NCBI GenBank assembly: GCA_951217055.1
Contig: OX578279.1
Coordinates: 40,015,610 to 40,079,609 of the forward strand
DNA length: 64,000 nucleotides
Direction of reading: 5' to 3'
From: Gerris lacustris
Taxonomy: Eukaryota; Arthropoda; Insecta; Hemiptera; Gerridae
The translations under genes and the position numbers were made by a program. Of the stretch, positions 1 to 43,244 are shown one piece after another. Position 1 is the stretch's first letter; each line of letters begins with the position of its first letter. The notes below the pieces were generated by a model, which did not search any database, was not told the DNA's origin, and saw only the letters and a list, made by a program, of their open reading frames with translations.

Positions 1-29849
<29,849 letters not shown>

Positions 29850-30085
29850 TATTTCAGATTTAACTCACTTATTTAATTAGTCCACATAAAAATGATTAAT
29901 TTCAAGCGATGACATCAATATTTTTTTTATGATCTAGGATCAGAATAAAAATACGAGATGCAAATCATGACGCGAAGCGAAATAGAAATAACTGACTGAC
30001 ACAGGACAGCTTAAATCGCAGTACTGATAGCGGGTAACAAGGAAACTAAAATAAGGAGTGGGGCAAAGAGGAGGTTTATGCCGCA

Positions 30086-30093
30086 GATCGATA
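30086..30093 (-). promoter_or_regulatory. DRE-like box upstream of gene 1
   Basis: Minus strand TATCGATC, one base from the DREF-binding DRE (TATCGATA), lies about 240 bp upstream of the gene 1 ATG. Next to it, on the minus strand, is AATGGCCGCC, a YY1/Pho-like ATGGC core. Regulation by DREF is inferred from known insect promoters. Confidence 0.4.
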
Positions 30094-30149
30094 TATTAGG
30101 CGGCCATTATAATTTGAATGTACGTCTGCGCCTCATCGAATTTAGCTTT

Positions 30150-32150
30150 AATAATACAATAAAAGAATCCGACTACTCTAAAAAATAAAGATAAATTCTT
30201 CTTATATTTTTTATTAATCATATCACTTATAATATATATATATTTTTTATTTTTAACAACAACATGCTGGTACATTAGTTTTATTAATAAGGTATTTGAC
30301 TCAAACCAATAATATATTAAAGGATTGGTAATAAGGACCGGCGCATATCCGATGAAATCATAGAAATTATGGGGAGGAGTAACAAATAAAATGTATTTTC
30401 GCAGTGAAAATGATTGACATATTTGAAGTAATTAATTAAATGCACCTGTTTATATTTGAATTCCAATAAGCATAGCTTGAATCTTATTTAAAACTGTAAT
30501 TAATTGAAATTGGAAAAGGGGGAAAAATCCTGTATTATCTAGAAGATTGCCTATTTTTATAAAAGTTTGTAGGATAAAGATTACGAGACGATTGATAAAT
30601 GCTTCAGTGTACATTGCTCTTAAATCTTTATTAAATTGTTCCTCGTTATACTCATATAATGTTTTGTAAATTAGAGACATTTTTTCGCAAATGTTACATT
30701 CAAAATTATAGAAAAAAGTTTATAAAGATATATACTCTTTCTTCTTTTTTTCTTGTACTTCAACCTTTTTTGGTAATTTTTTCAATATTCCTTTTTCCTC
30801 TTTAGAATTTCGACCTCTACATGGTTTCCTTTAAAAGGCTAAAATTCTGAAGTGGAAAAAGTAAAATTTACAAAATATATACTCATATTCAAGAATTAAA
30901 ACAGTTTTTTGTCTGACATTTATTCAATTTTCATAAAATTTTGATACAAAAAATTTAAGTTATTTAATCTTCTACGTCAATAATTCATTTTCAATAAATA
31001 TCTTTAAATAATGGTCCTCAAATAGCGAATTATTATTGGAAAAAAACTTATTATCACAAAAACGCAATAATAATATAGAAATATTACAGTGTAAGGTGTA
31101 AGGTGTGTCCTAGTTTCGACAATGTTCGTTTCAAATTCCAGCAAATAAAATTAACAATCGCGTACTCAATATTTGTTTTATAAAATTATTATTTCTCCAT
31201 TATTAATTAATCATTTTACTTTTATTTTGTGCAATGTACCTCCACCCAATTATTATCCTCTTATTTAATGATGTGCTTTTTAATCCTTGCTTTTTACTTT
31301 TTAGGGTCCTTAAACAAAACCAAGGACTTTTACAACATCCTGCGTGTGTCTGTCTGTCATTACTCTAAACAATTTCGGAACTAATTCGCCATTATCGACA
31401 AATGAAGTATCGATAGAAACTGTTTAACATAAAGAAGAAACTGCACCAAGCCCAAAAAAACACAACAAAACCAAGGACTTTTAGAATATCCTGCGTGTGT
31501 CTGTCTGTCGTTATGTCTCCTAAAATACCAAACACAAAAATTTGAAACTTCGCTATTATTTTTTGTGTAACAACCCAAGTAAATATAGAGAAGCTAAAAA
31601 AATGCATCCCTTAAATTAAAAATAATGGGTTAATTTAACGGAAATGGGTAATGTCGAGTGTTAAATATATAGGAGAGGACGCCTTAAGTACAAATATATA
31701 TATTTAGTGTCGTTATTGTAATAAATTCATCTTTGAGTCATGTGTCCTTAAAAATTCTTGTCCCCAAAGACAACAACAACACACAAATCGGTTTTTAAGG
31801 AATATAATTTTTCATATGTTGCACCCCACCATGATATTCAAAATTTAACATTTAAAAAAAGAACGAAACACGATAAATAGAGAAAAACTTGCAAAACAGA
31901 AACAGGGAGTGATTATGATTCAAGATAACAGTTTGCCTGATGTAAACGCGTATATTTACAAACTGCGTTTGAATTTGGACTAGACTCCTTTAACTATCAT
32001 AGTCTTAAAACTTTCAGACAAACATTCCCTCAAGGGAGTGTTTGTCCAACAGTACATCGTACGTGTTGCTTATCAGATCAATAGTCAATAATTAGTCAAA
32101 AGTAATTATTTTAATAATAAATTTATTTCTTTTTTTTCAATGAACCTGAT
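30150..32150. other. Intergenic, upstream of gene 1; short dispersed duplications
   Basis: The phrase aaaaccaaggacttttacaa...atcctgcgtgtgtctgtctgtc occurs twice (31310-31360 and 31464-31515). The segment atcgacaaatgaagtatcga...gaaactgtttaacataaagaa (31390-31440) recurs at about 40855-40925. These are pieces of an unclassified repeat. No gene is seen. Confidence 0.5.
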
Positions 32151-32159
32151 AAATGTCCC

Positions 32160-33500
32160 TGATAAATAAAGGGCCCGGACCCCCCTCCCCCTCATAAATC
32201 CCCCCCCCCCAATAATTAACTTCTGACGACGCCCATGACTTACAGTAAGATATTATACTACAGAAAGCATCAGCATAACATTTTCTAATGAATATGTTCT
32301 AAACAGGCCCGCGGTAAGCATGTGATGCGCTCTGGGCCCAAGAGACACCCGCGCCCTTGACCCCCTCTCCCCCCGATTTAGACGATATTTGGCATACATG
32401 TTCAGAAAAATCATACCCCGAGGCTAAATCGAGAAATGCATTTTAGCCCTGAAAAACGATTCCGACGAATTTTATTAAAAACTTTTAAAATGAATTAGTA
32501 CGTTTAAATTCGATTCTAACGACATAAGCAGTTTTCCCGGGAAAAATCTAGTTCCTGAGAAAATAGCTTAAAACGCGGACGGATTCCCCGCCGAGGAGAA
32601 ATTATTTTTATGATAAATTTTCATGAAATGTTCAATAATAATTAAATGTAACTACCAAAACTAGCAATTGGAAAATACTGGGCTAAGTGTTGTGAACTCG
32701 TATATCAGAAAGTTAGTCTGAGTTGTCTCAGACCGATTTTTTCATAGCAAATTCAATAATTATATCTTCAAAATCTGTCCAATGAAAAGAACCATAAAAT
32801 TGTTTATTATTGTCTCATATAAAGAAAAAAATTTAGTTTGATGGATTTACACGTTTTGAGGTCCCCTTAGTCCAACAGTGGGTTTTAAAAAATATTTGGT
32901 TGTCGTCTATCTATGCAGACGCCTGGAGCCTAAACTACGTACTTGGCCGATTTTGACGAAATTTTGCATACATGTTCAAAAGAATCATACCCCGAGACGA
33001 GAAATTAATTTTAACTTCAAATTTGGATTTGGGGGCGTTACCCCCAAAAAATCTGAAAAAGCATGAAAAAAAATTATTTCTCGAAAACGGTTCTGACAAT
33101 TTTGATTAGAAAATGCTAAAATGTAGTCAAAACAAATCTGACGATATAAGCAGTTTTCCCGGGAATAATTTAGTTCCTGAGAAAATAGATTTTGCTGGGC
33201 CTAACCTCGTGCGCCCCAAAACCTCTGCGCCCCTGGGCCGGGGCCCACCCCAGGGCCGATGTGTTAAATAGGCCCTGGTTCTAAACAGTATTGTTGTTAC
33301 TTGGGAGCGGAGATTTTTTTGTTTATTAGTTGCACATTTTTTTTTTTTGGGGGGGGGGGGGGGGGCAGCTACTTGTTTGAATAAGTAGTTCCCTTTCCTT
33401 GTTACCACTACGAATACCCCCCCCCCCCTCCCAATCTAAACTGACTTAGAATGTGCTCCCCCCCGACCTAGCCGCTGGATACGCCACTGTATAAGAGAGT
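32160..33500. repeat. Dispersed repeat cluster with C/G homopolymer tracts
   Basis: Two related segments (32300-32630 and 32820-33190) share catacatgttcaaaa.aatcataccccgag and cagttttcccgggaa. The second is present in reverse orientation at 60205-60540, inside the copia element. Long C and G runs (32180-32215, 33340-33366, 33418-33430) and cgccactgtat lie at the edges. Non-coding. Confidence 0.65.
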
Positions 33501-33949
33501 TTGTCTGAGGTGTCTCGGAACGATTTTTATTATATAGATATCATGATATGAAAAATAACGGTAATTTCGCTTTTTTACGATAGGTGATAAAAACACACTT
33601 TCCACGATAACTTATAGTCACGTAAATTGTAATATCTTCTTTCGCCTTATTGCGTTGCCAAGAATATATTCTGGTTCTAGTTCTGTAGAGAACAGCTTAA
33701 TTGAAACAAAGGCGGTGTCTTATAGCTTGTTGACTGTCATATTGATAACAAACTTCTGATAGTTGCATTGTTGCCGTCGCCGTTTTATATTTTTCTTATA
33801 TCTTCATATAAAAATATCTGGTCAATTTAATTAATCTCATGAAAGTGGTCTTTTCTTCTTATTTTTTTTACATGGAAGGAAGTAGAAAATAATACAAAAT
33901 ATAGAAAGCTTAACTTTCAAGAAACAATTTAAATTTCGTTACATATATA

Positions 33950-34480
33950 TGTGTATGTATATCTTATTATATTTTGCTTCCGAGCTTACCGAAGGTAACG
34001 GAAGCATTGTGTTCACTTTTGAGAACAAAAAAGTTTTATGCCTCAAAATTCCTAGACAGAAATCCTTTTCAGACATCAGGGAACATTTTTGGTTCTGTGT
34101 CTGGCTGTCTGTCTGTGTGTCCGCGAATTATGAAACGTGCGACGATAACTTGAGTAAATGTTGCCCGATTTTGATGAAATTTGGTAGACATGTTTATTTC
34201 ACCAATGCTCAGGTCGAGTTCGTTGGACAACGTTATCCGTTCAAGCGTTCATGCGCGACGCTCGCGTAAACGTAAACTTCAAATACAAAATTGGAATTTT
34301 CGGTCGGGAAAAAAATCAAACCTTATCTATTCAATGAGACGAACATTTTTTTCAAATACAATTTTTTAGTAAAACCTATATAGCGACACCCCTATAAAGT
34401 GTTAAAGATCGCTAAAAAAATTTAATTGTTCTAACAATAAAGTAATAAAACTTTAATGTTAATATAACAATAAAGTACAT
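33950..34480 (+). repeat. Dispersed repeat R1, forward copy
   Basis: It contains tgcttccgagcttaccgaagg, then a tgtctgtctgt run, ttgatgaaatttggtagacatg, ttcaccaatgctcagg and the cgacgctcgcgtaaacg segment. A reversed copy is at 40440-40830, and part of it is at 61730-61910. Translated fragments look alike between copies only because the DNA does; both have stops. No family name is assigned. Confidence 0.7.
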
Positions 34481-34825
34481 GATAGGATGCGAGGAAGCTA
34501 TGGGCCACATTTTGCTATCTTTGCCCACCTATAGGGGGCAAAATATTGGAAATAGAAAAAAAAGTTTCAAGTAAAAGTTTATTATTTTTCACTGTAGAAT
34601 CCAAATATGCTATTAAAAATATACACTCCAATTTGAAATTTTGAAGTTGGGTGGCCTTGGGGCAAAGTGGTTGGTTGCCCCTAGCGGGTGATTGCATGAA
34701 AACAAATTCCCTTTGCATGGTAGAGGTCCCCCAAGTTTCATTAATTTATCTCAAACCGTTCAAAAGTTAAGAGGGGGGGGGGAGACTTTTGGACCACCCT
34801 GTACATATTTATTTATACGTATATA

Positions 34826-35724
34826 CAGTGCTCGATTTCTAGAAAGTGAGGTGCCGGAACTACAACCTACCCTCTCCCCCCCCCCCCCCCCCCTACAGAA
34901 GGGGGATCCGGGTATAGCTAACTATTGGGAAAGGTCATATATGATATATTGTTAAGGAAAAAGTTATCTCTTCTTCTTTTACCTCCCTTTTAACACAAAC
35001 TGGTCATTACTGATACATATACCTAGTGCTCGATTTCTAGAAATTGTGGTGCCTGAACTACAACCTCCCCCCCCCCCCCTCCCCCTGTAGAAGGGGGGTC
35101 CGGGAAAATTTTGCAAAATAAACGTTCAAAAACAGCATTTTAAGCAGTGTTAGACATAAACCCAATCTGCAATCAGGTTGGTTTCGTGTGGAAATTTATA
35201 TAATTTTAAGTAGTATTTTGTATAAACAATTTCTTGATTAGCATGTCACGTGTTCTTATAATACTCTCATTAAATAAATAGATACTTAGGTTTATACGTA
35301 TAATTAAATCAAAAAACATTCCCTGCCTCACTCGCCCGGGCGAGTTTCGGCACAGCGTCTCTGCACAGTACTTATTTAATACGAGATATTTTTGTGTATT
35401 TGGAAAAAAATATTTATATATTTGCCCCACGGTCGCGGGCCGAGAAAGGCTTAGATTCTTCCCTAGACGCAGCTTAAGAACGACAGGCACTTAGAGTTAG
35501 CATCGAGCTACATTTATATTCTTTATTAATAAATTTCGAGCTTGTCTAGGGTAATACTATAGTGTCAGTTTAATACATGATGTCCTTAATCAAATTTGTA
35601 GTCACTCACTGATAAACAAAATTTTAACTAAGGATTTAAAAAAAATCTTAGTGCCGATAATTTTATTTTTTATTTATCAGAAAGAGAGGTCCCGGAACGC
35701 CGTTCCGCCTCAAATCGAGCCCTG
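34826..35724. mobile_element. hAT-type non-autonomous element, 899 bp
   Basis: The ends are CAGTGCTCGATTT and, inverted, CAGGGCTCGATTTGAG. They are flanked by a perfect 8-bp direct repeat, cgtatata (34818-34825 and 35725-35732), as hAT elements make. The first ~85 bp (gaggtgccggaactacaacc, then a C run, then agaagggggatccggg) is repeated inside at about 35028-35110, so the left end is duplicated. No transposase is seen. Confidence 0.8.
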
Positions 35725-35819
35725 CGTATATATAAATATCAAATAAAAGTTTTGACTGTACATTGATCATAATAGCAAACTTTTTGGATAATTTTTCATT
35801 GTATACTGTTCGAAAGCGA

Positions 35820-37000
35820 ATCCTGCTTTAACTTTTTTTGTGTATGTACGTATGCGTGTGTGTGTGTGTCTGTCGCCACAAGTCGGACATTATAGGCGCA
35901 AAAGGACTGAAAAACATCGATTAATTTTTTCGCAGAGGTTTGCGCAAACATTATGCGCATGTTGTAGTCTTCATCGAAAAATATTGAGTAGATCTAAAGT
36001 TATAAAAAAAAAATCTATAACAATGTCGGTTATCGATTTTAACAGCAAAACAAAAAAGTATTTTTTTCCGTGACAGCAATTATCCGCCATTTTAGATTTG
36101 AACAGCTGGTAATTTTGAGTTCTCTGTATTTTTCCTGTGCGAGCGTCAAACTGATCTTTATAAGTACTGCAAAGTTTCCTGTTTGCATCTTTCTTTATTC
36201 AAAAATTATTGGTTTATTTTTAGGGTTTCGAGGTCATCCTAGAAACCCTTATGCTTTTGGTAGTTCGTCCATCCGTCCGCCGCATCTTGGAGTATATCTG
36301 TCGAGCTACTGTAGCTAAAGATTTGAAATTTGGTATACAAGTTAAACTTTTTACCCAAAAACGGAAAAACTATTGCGAACTTAAACACTCAAAATTTCTG
36401 CGACCAGCGATCAATTGCGCATTGATCGCAATATTTGATATTTTTGGTAATTTTTAAGTTCGATATCATTTTAAAGGTATTGAAATTTGGATTACAAATA
36501 TATATTGCGTTTCTAAAATGATGGCCATTTTACCCCCGAAGAAATTTAAACAAAGCGCAAAAAAAATGTCCCCGCTACCCCATTGGAAAGGTCCTAAAAA
36601 TAAGGCAAAAAAAAAAAAAATACATCTCTGTGGTCCAATGATATTTCCTGAAATTGATATAAGAAAGTCAAATTTTAGGCGGCGTAATTATGGAGACCCG
36701 AAATTTTTATTTTTCAAGAATTTGAAGTTGGGTATCATTTTAAAGGTATTGAAATTTAGTTAACACATATATAAATATCGCGATTCCAAAATGGCTGGCA
36801 TTTTACCCCTAAAAGAACCAAATTAGTGCATACCTAAGATACTGCAAGAGAATACTAAGAAAAGATAAGAGATGCTGTAGCAAAAGTAATTAGCTTTAAT
36901 TTAAGCACAGTCTGTAGTTCTGATAGTTTTCTCAAAATTCATAAATACCCAAAAATGGGGAAACTGAATAATAATACTGAACTGAATAATTTTTAAACAA
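35820..37000. repeat. Unclassified repeat with internal ~265-bp duplication
   Basis: A gtgtgtgtgtctgtc run leads into aaaaggactgaaaaac. At about 36460-36560 and 36725-36820 the phrase tatcattttaaaggtattgaaattt...aaaatggc.ggcattttaccc is duplicated. The rest, including agttcgtccatccgtccgcc, resembles arthropod intergenic repeats. Short frames are not conserved. Confidence 0.55.
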
Positions 37001-40000
37001 AAAAATATTAATAATTTTTTAAAAAGCGTGGGGTGCTTTGTACTATATATTTATACAACTCTACTTTTAAAAATAGTTACCTACACAAGGTGGTATGACA
37101 TCCTAACAACTCTGTGAGGGGTATTGTCGCAGTGTATGTCAGCTACACCTACAATCAGTCAGACGAAACGTTGCTGTGATCTTCGACGGGTATCCTGAGG
37201 AGGGGGCAGAGAAGAACACAAAAACAGCCGGACCCCAAATGGTTAAAAAAAACATCTATCATTACTGCTATATTTCGACCTTCTTCGGTCATTCTGAAAT
37301 ATCTACAATAACTAAATACGAACCAAACATCTTATAAATTATATTATACTAGAACATAATTAAATTTGTGTGTTATGTATAAATACTTGATTTAAAGAGC
37401 ATTAGTGTGATGTTGAAGCGCCCCAATCAGAAATTAAATCGGTCAACAATTGTGGACGCCATAAGAGTTCAAAGTCAAAAATTAAAAAAACATTTATCAA
37501 ATTTACCTTTGTTTAAGGTAGAACTGATGACCGATGGAGGTACGACAAAAAGTCATAGGACCATAGTTGCAGATGTGCAATCTGCTTTTCGATTCAACTT
37601 ACTCTTTAGACGTAATAAGCCTCCATAAAGACTTAAGTTGCTTCCACCATCTTAAATTTTTAAGGGGATATAAATTTAAAAAATTATCTTTTCAGAATTT
37701 TCCAGTCAGTTCGGGCCAATTTCCGACCAAAAAACCAAGAGTCTCTAGGTAGTCTAGAAGTATTGGGTTTTGTCACTCTAAGAATTTGGTCATCCTAATT
37801 CCTTAGATTATTATTATTTATAAAATTGTTAATAACTTTGACTCAACTCAATATTTTACAATGAAGCCAAGCCTACAACATATTTGCACCCACCTCTGTG
37901 AAAAAATCAATCGATTTGGTTAAGCCAGTTTTGCGCCTATAAAGTCGGGCTGGTGGCAACAGATACACAAACACAGAAAAAACTGACAAATGAGTAAGAA
38001 AATAAAAAAATTTACAATAAAAATAAGAACTCCTATCTTCCGCATAATTAATTTTCGTTGCTTAGACATGTAGATCCATCAAAAAATTTGTTTGCGCCAC
38101 CGTCAAAATGCTCTCTCTTTCTCCGTGTATAACATAGTATTTTATTTTTATGAATATATTTTAGTAACGGGGGTGGGGGCAGACACATCTTTGCCAGATA
38201 CTGACATTTGTTATGGTAACAAAGGCTTTAGACAATGTTAACTACCATCTCCTATGTATATATGAGTATACAAGCTATCACTCGAGATTAAATCTTCTCT
38301 GTTTAGTTCTTACTATTGTCTTGTTTTCTTTAGAACATTGTTATTTCAGTTCATGTTTAAAAATGAGTAAGAGGGTCATCTCCAATTATATAGACTCACT
38401 GCTTTGAATTTTTAAACAAGCCGTTTTTAAAATCCTTCATATTAACTTTGATTTGTTAGTTTGTTTGTCCCTCCCTGTAGACATCTGTCGTCAAATTTTT
38501 GGAGGGCAAATTAAATGTTTCCAGTCATCCAATCGAGCTGAAACTTGACATATTGACTCTGTACCAATACAAAAATTAAATTGCCAATGATTCTTAGTAT
38601 CAATTTTGTACCAATTAATCTTTGCACCATGGGTTCTAAAAAAATGCAAAAATCTTTGCGCCATGTGTTCTAAAAATTGTCCTGCAATTGCATTTTTTGT
38701 CCCTCCTCCCCCCCTTCTATTTATTAAACAAATCAACAAAAAATCTAAAATAAATCATACTTTTTCTTCGTCAAAAAACAAAAACGGTTTTTAAGAGATT
38801 TTTTATAGGACGCATATTTTGCGAGGAAAAATTGTTTTCCCCCCAAATCTTAAAAATGTATTATCTTAGGAACAGATTGCGATTAGGCTAGACACTTTAG
38901 AGTAGTTTCAATGACAATTAAAATAAATGTTTTGACATTAAATGCATTTTTTTTTTCACGTCATTATAAAAAAATAGTTCACAAGTTATAGCTTCAAGTT
39001 ATAGTTGGGTGTTTATAAGATCATTTGAATGAAGTTTAGCTTGCTTAATGTCTGTCTGTGTAGGTGTCCATCTGTCACACATAACTCTCACTGTTTTTAA
39101 TTAAGTAGCCCCCTAGACATTCAATCGGCTTGACAATCTGATTTAATCAATCAGCTTGAGTCAGATCAACAACCCTGATTTTAATCACAAGGGACTCTAC
39201 TCTATCAATCAGATTGACAGTAAAAGAGTTAATATCAGCTCCTTCGACAGCAAACTACCAACAAGGGCAAATGTCACTGTCGCGTAAGGAGAACGCTTGT
39301 TTGACATTGTCTTTAAAATAAAAAGTTAACCGTGTAACATTGGTTAAAGAAATGGCATAAAAAACATGTGAATTATACTTATTTTAACTTGTTGCACGAG
39401 ATATTTCACTTTTTTTTATTAATCATCAAAATAAATTAATTTTCTTCCCAGAATTATTTTTATAGTCTCATTCCCTTAGCAGATGGAACACTATCTTTAG
39501 GAATTACAATCAGAGTCAGAGTGAATCATTTTTATCAATATTGTTAAGTCAATACAGGACTACTCTGAATGTCTGAGGAATATAATATAACAGTAAGAAA
39601 GATTATATCAAATAATTGCAAATATGTTATTGTAATACTCAATGTACATAATTTTAAAATAAAAATACCCATTTAATAATAAACAAAATATTTTTATTTT
39701 CTCCTAGTAGATTATATTTTCACTTGATATTACATGTATATATAGTATACCACTACAAGAGTTATACATTATATTAATCTTGAAAAAATCACAGGGAAGT
39801 ACTTGCATCCCATCGATTTTAAGGGTTTCGGAGATTAATAAGCATATTTTATTAAATTATGGAATAATATTTTTTTATTTACCCATCCTAGTAAATAATA
39901 TGGTTCATCTGACTGATGGAGTAGTGGCTCTGTAGAAGCTTGTATTTCAAAATATCTAGAAATCCGTCAATCACATTCATCAATCCATCAATCTTGATCT

Positions 40001-40430
40001 TACTCGTTCAATCAGATTGTCAATAAGAGATGAAATTTGGTACAAAAATCAGTCTTTTCATGTAGTACAATACAGTCCAGAAAATTATAAATTTTTAAAG
40101 TCATTATCAATTTTGCTGTACGCAAAAATTCATAAAAAACTAAATATTTCTAATTGCAATGAAAATTGCACCAATTGTTCCTGTTTGTAAGACAAACATT
40201 GCCACAGAATTTTGTTTTGATAAGCCGCCATTTTGAAAATATCAAATTTTGAACTTTGAAATAACTAGGCATCGCATGGCTCTAACTTTGAAGCCAGCGA
40301 ATTTTAGGAACAATTGTTGATTGCACGGATAGCGAATCAAGCCTGGTCTAGCTGTCCCTAGGCTTGTTGAAGACGGAGGTAAAATAGAAAGGTGGGGGAA
40401 CCAAGCCACCTCCCACCTCTTATTAATTCT
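37000..40430. other. Intergenic, no gene supported
   Basis: Mixed A+T-rich sequence. About 38050-38110 matches the right edge of the 60205-60540 repeat (atccatcaaaa...tttgcgccac). About 38990-39200 holds another tgtctgtctgtg repeat edge. Frames at 37407-37628 and 38491-38739 show no domain and no splice context. Confidence 0.45.
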
Positions 40431-40439
40431 CCTTGCTTA

Positions 40440-40830
40440 TCTCCCTCCCTGCTTTATTAATACTTTTAGCGATCTTTATTAATTTTCATAGTGGTGTCGC
40501 TGTTCGTTTTACTGAAAAATGTTATTTGAAAAAAATGTTCGTCTCATCACAAAGGTGATGATAGAATTTTTTCCCGTCCTAAAATTCCAATTTTAATTTT
40601 GAAGTGTACGTTTACGCAAGCGTTGCACGCGAACATTTAGGCAGACAACGTTGCTAGGACCAATGCTCAGGACGAACTCGTCCTGAGCATTGGTAAAATG
40701 AACATGTGTACAAAATTTCATCAAAATAGAACAACTTTTACTCAAGTAATCGTCGTATGTTTCAGACACACACACAGAAAGACATGGAGCATATTTCGTT
40801 GAATGTAGAAAGCTCGCTACGCTCACTTCA
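40440..40830 (-). repeat. Dispersed repeat R1, reversed copy
   Basis: It matches 33950-34480 in reverse: ctttattaattttcatagtggtgtcgc, aaaaatgttcgtctcat, cgcaagcgttgcacgcg and ggacgaactcgtcctgagcattgg, the last of which is itself a short palindrome. It ends in gctcgctacgctcac. Confidence 0.7.
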
Positions 40831-40929
40831 ATTACACTAAACTAATTTGCACTATCAACAAATGAATTATCAATTATTTATTCTTACATAGAAACTGTTT
40901 AATATAAAGAACAATATGCACCAAGCCTG

Positions 40930-42735
40930 ATCCAAATAAATAGAATAGTCCAAAAGTTATGTGCTAGTAGTTTTTTAAGTAGATCCATTATTTTGATATA
41001 GGAAAGAGTTTGTTTACATTTTGAAATATTTAGAGTTTTTTAACAGGAATAGAAAAAAATAATAAGTATTAATTCCTCAGACAATACGCAATTGCAGAAT
41101 AATTGGCACATCAATTTTTAAAAAATTAAACATCTCCTAAAAATTAACATGTACTAATTTTTCTTCTATTTTGTTCCTATTAATTGATAGTTTGTAGAAA
41201 TATAATGACCAATCACAAAATAAATAAAACATTTCTAGCCAACATTTTCTTAAATTTTAAAATTCTAGGTATTAAAATAAGTAAATAAAAATAATTTTTC
41301 TTTTTGGTTTTGATAAATTTTTATTTTATAAAATTAAAATTACACCAAACATAACTTTTTTAATTTAGTTTTAAATTCATGAAACAACAACTTAAAATGT
41401 TTAAGTTTAAAATTAATACTTCAACATGATTATTATATATCATTTGAAATATTTAAAATTAATAAAAAGGTCAACATTAAAAACTGGAAAAATGAATTGG
41501 ATTTGATACTCAATATTTCATGAGATGACTGTAAAATAAATTTATACAATTCAATAAATAAAATTTTAAATGCTTACATTAAAATACATTTATATACACC
41601 AATTTACACATACACACAGAAATATATTTATATATACACTTAACATTAAATCTCTATAAATTAACAATAATGTGAAAGAAATTCGAACGGTATAAGACTA
41701 AAGTAGAGAAACATCAATCATTAGACATAGAAAATACTAATAATAATTATATTGAATATCTTTGGTATATCACATTGAGCGTTTTAAGAATAGCGTTTTC
41801 CTTGTAAGTCTTAAAAACTATTACACAGTACGAATAAAGGTTTTTTTTTAAATCTTAAACCCCCATAAATGGTAAATAAAATGACACTAATAATCTTATC
41901 TTAAACTGTGAGGACATTTATACAATAACTGGGCTATCTATAACTGAAATTTTATACCCTTAGAAAAATTAGCTTACACTTATCATTTACAATAGTTTTT
42001 TTTTTTTTAACATTAAAAAACATTAAATTTTAAAAGTTAGTAAACCTGTACTAAATGACAAATTAAGTAAAAGGTGTACTTAAATACATTATGCACAGGT
42101 TTAATCAGTATTTACATTGATTCTTCTTGCAAGTACTCTGCATTGTATAGAGTTAATTATTAGAGCCAAGTATAAATTCAGGCCAATTAGCAATGTATCA
42201 ACATATTAAAAGGTTGATTCAATCGTGTACAATGTAAAGGTGATTAAATTTAGTTGTTATAACATTATAGATGCATATAGATGAAGATAATAGATGCAGA
42301 GAGTTGATACTTTATATCCAAGGAACAGACAATTCTAATATCATAGAACAAATGAATATAATAAATATCTAATGTCAGAGAGTATAAAATATTAAATATT
42401 AATCAAGGTTAATTAATTGAGACGCAGTCAGTTTTTTTTAATAAAACTTGTGAATTTCTTAATTCGGAAGGAATATTAATAAACCTCTCTTAAAATAACA
42501 AAATTCTATTCATGATAATTACAGTAATTCATTTTATTTTATTTAGAAAGGAAAACGCTATAAAATAAATAAGAAGAAGTAAACACCATTTGCGAGGAAA
42601 AACAGAGTCATCATTCCATATTCATCCAGGGATGGTCCAAATTATTTCAGAATCACCTAAAAACAAAATATTGGTTAATATTATCGCTAAGTGAATAATG
42701 AATATACTTAATAATATAATTTTTACAAGTTATTG
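40930..42735. other. A+T-rich intergenic stretch, nothing recognisable
   Basis: Very A+T-rich sequence with many short poly-T and poly-A runs. I see no exon, repeat ends or RNA gene. Confidence 0.4.
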
Positions 42736-42737
42736 GT

Positions 42738-43050
42738 AGTATTCATACTACGGAACGTTTAAATTTTAATTAAATTTAATTTAATTTAAATTAAATTATA
42801 ATTTAAATTAAATTATAATTACTATTTATAAAGGGAGACAGACAGAGAAAAATAGACTTCAGCGCCGGGACTCGAACCATGGACCTCCCCCTCATATCCA
42901 GTGTGCGGGAGCTCTAACCTCCTAGAGCTCCCGCACACTGGATATGAGGGGGAGGACCGTGGTTCGAGTCCCGGTGCTGAAGTCTATTTTTCTCTGTCTG
43001 TCTCCCTTTATAAATAGTAAATATAATTTTATTTAAATTAAAACTTAATA
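42738..43050. repeat. Near-perfect long hairpin made of two tRNA-bearing repeat arms
   Basis: Arms at about 42825-42917 and 42926-43015 are almost exact inverted copies, with a loop of only about 8 bases (aacctcct). Each arm holds the tctccc/cagagaaaaatagac module and the B box ggttcgagtcccgg. The anticodon-side sequence (tccccctcatatccagtgtgc) differs from all other copies in the window. The left flank carries ggtagtattcatactac. It lies just past the likely 3' end of gene 3. Confidence 0.85.
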
Positions 43051-43244
43051 ATGTATCTTTCTCGCGTTTATTTCAATTAATTTTTCTTAAGCATTATACT
43101 AACATATAACATAAACATATTCTGTGGTTTGAAAAAATTGTAAATTCAATGGTACATTTTTTTCCACTCACCAAACATTTAAGTCTTCATTACATCACAA
43201 GCTGCAACTTGTACTCTTTAAGACAGCTGGGATCCATAAGTCCA

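Noticed and set aside
33949..34369. Plus-strand frames with repeated K-F-x-x-H-V-like pieces here and at 32878 and 40593
   Set aside because: The similarity is at DNA level between copies of dispersed repeats, with stops and frame changes between copies.
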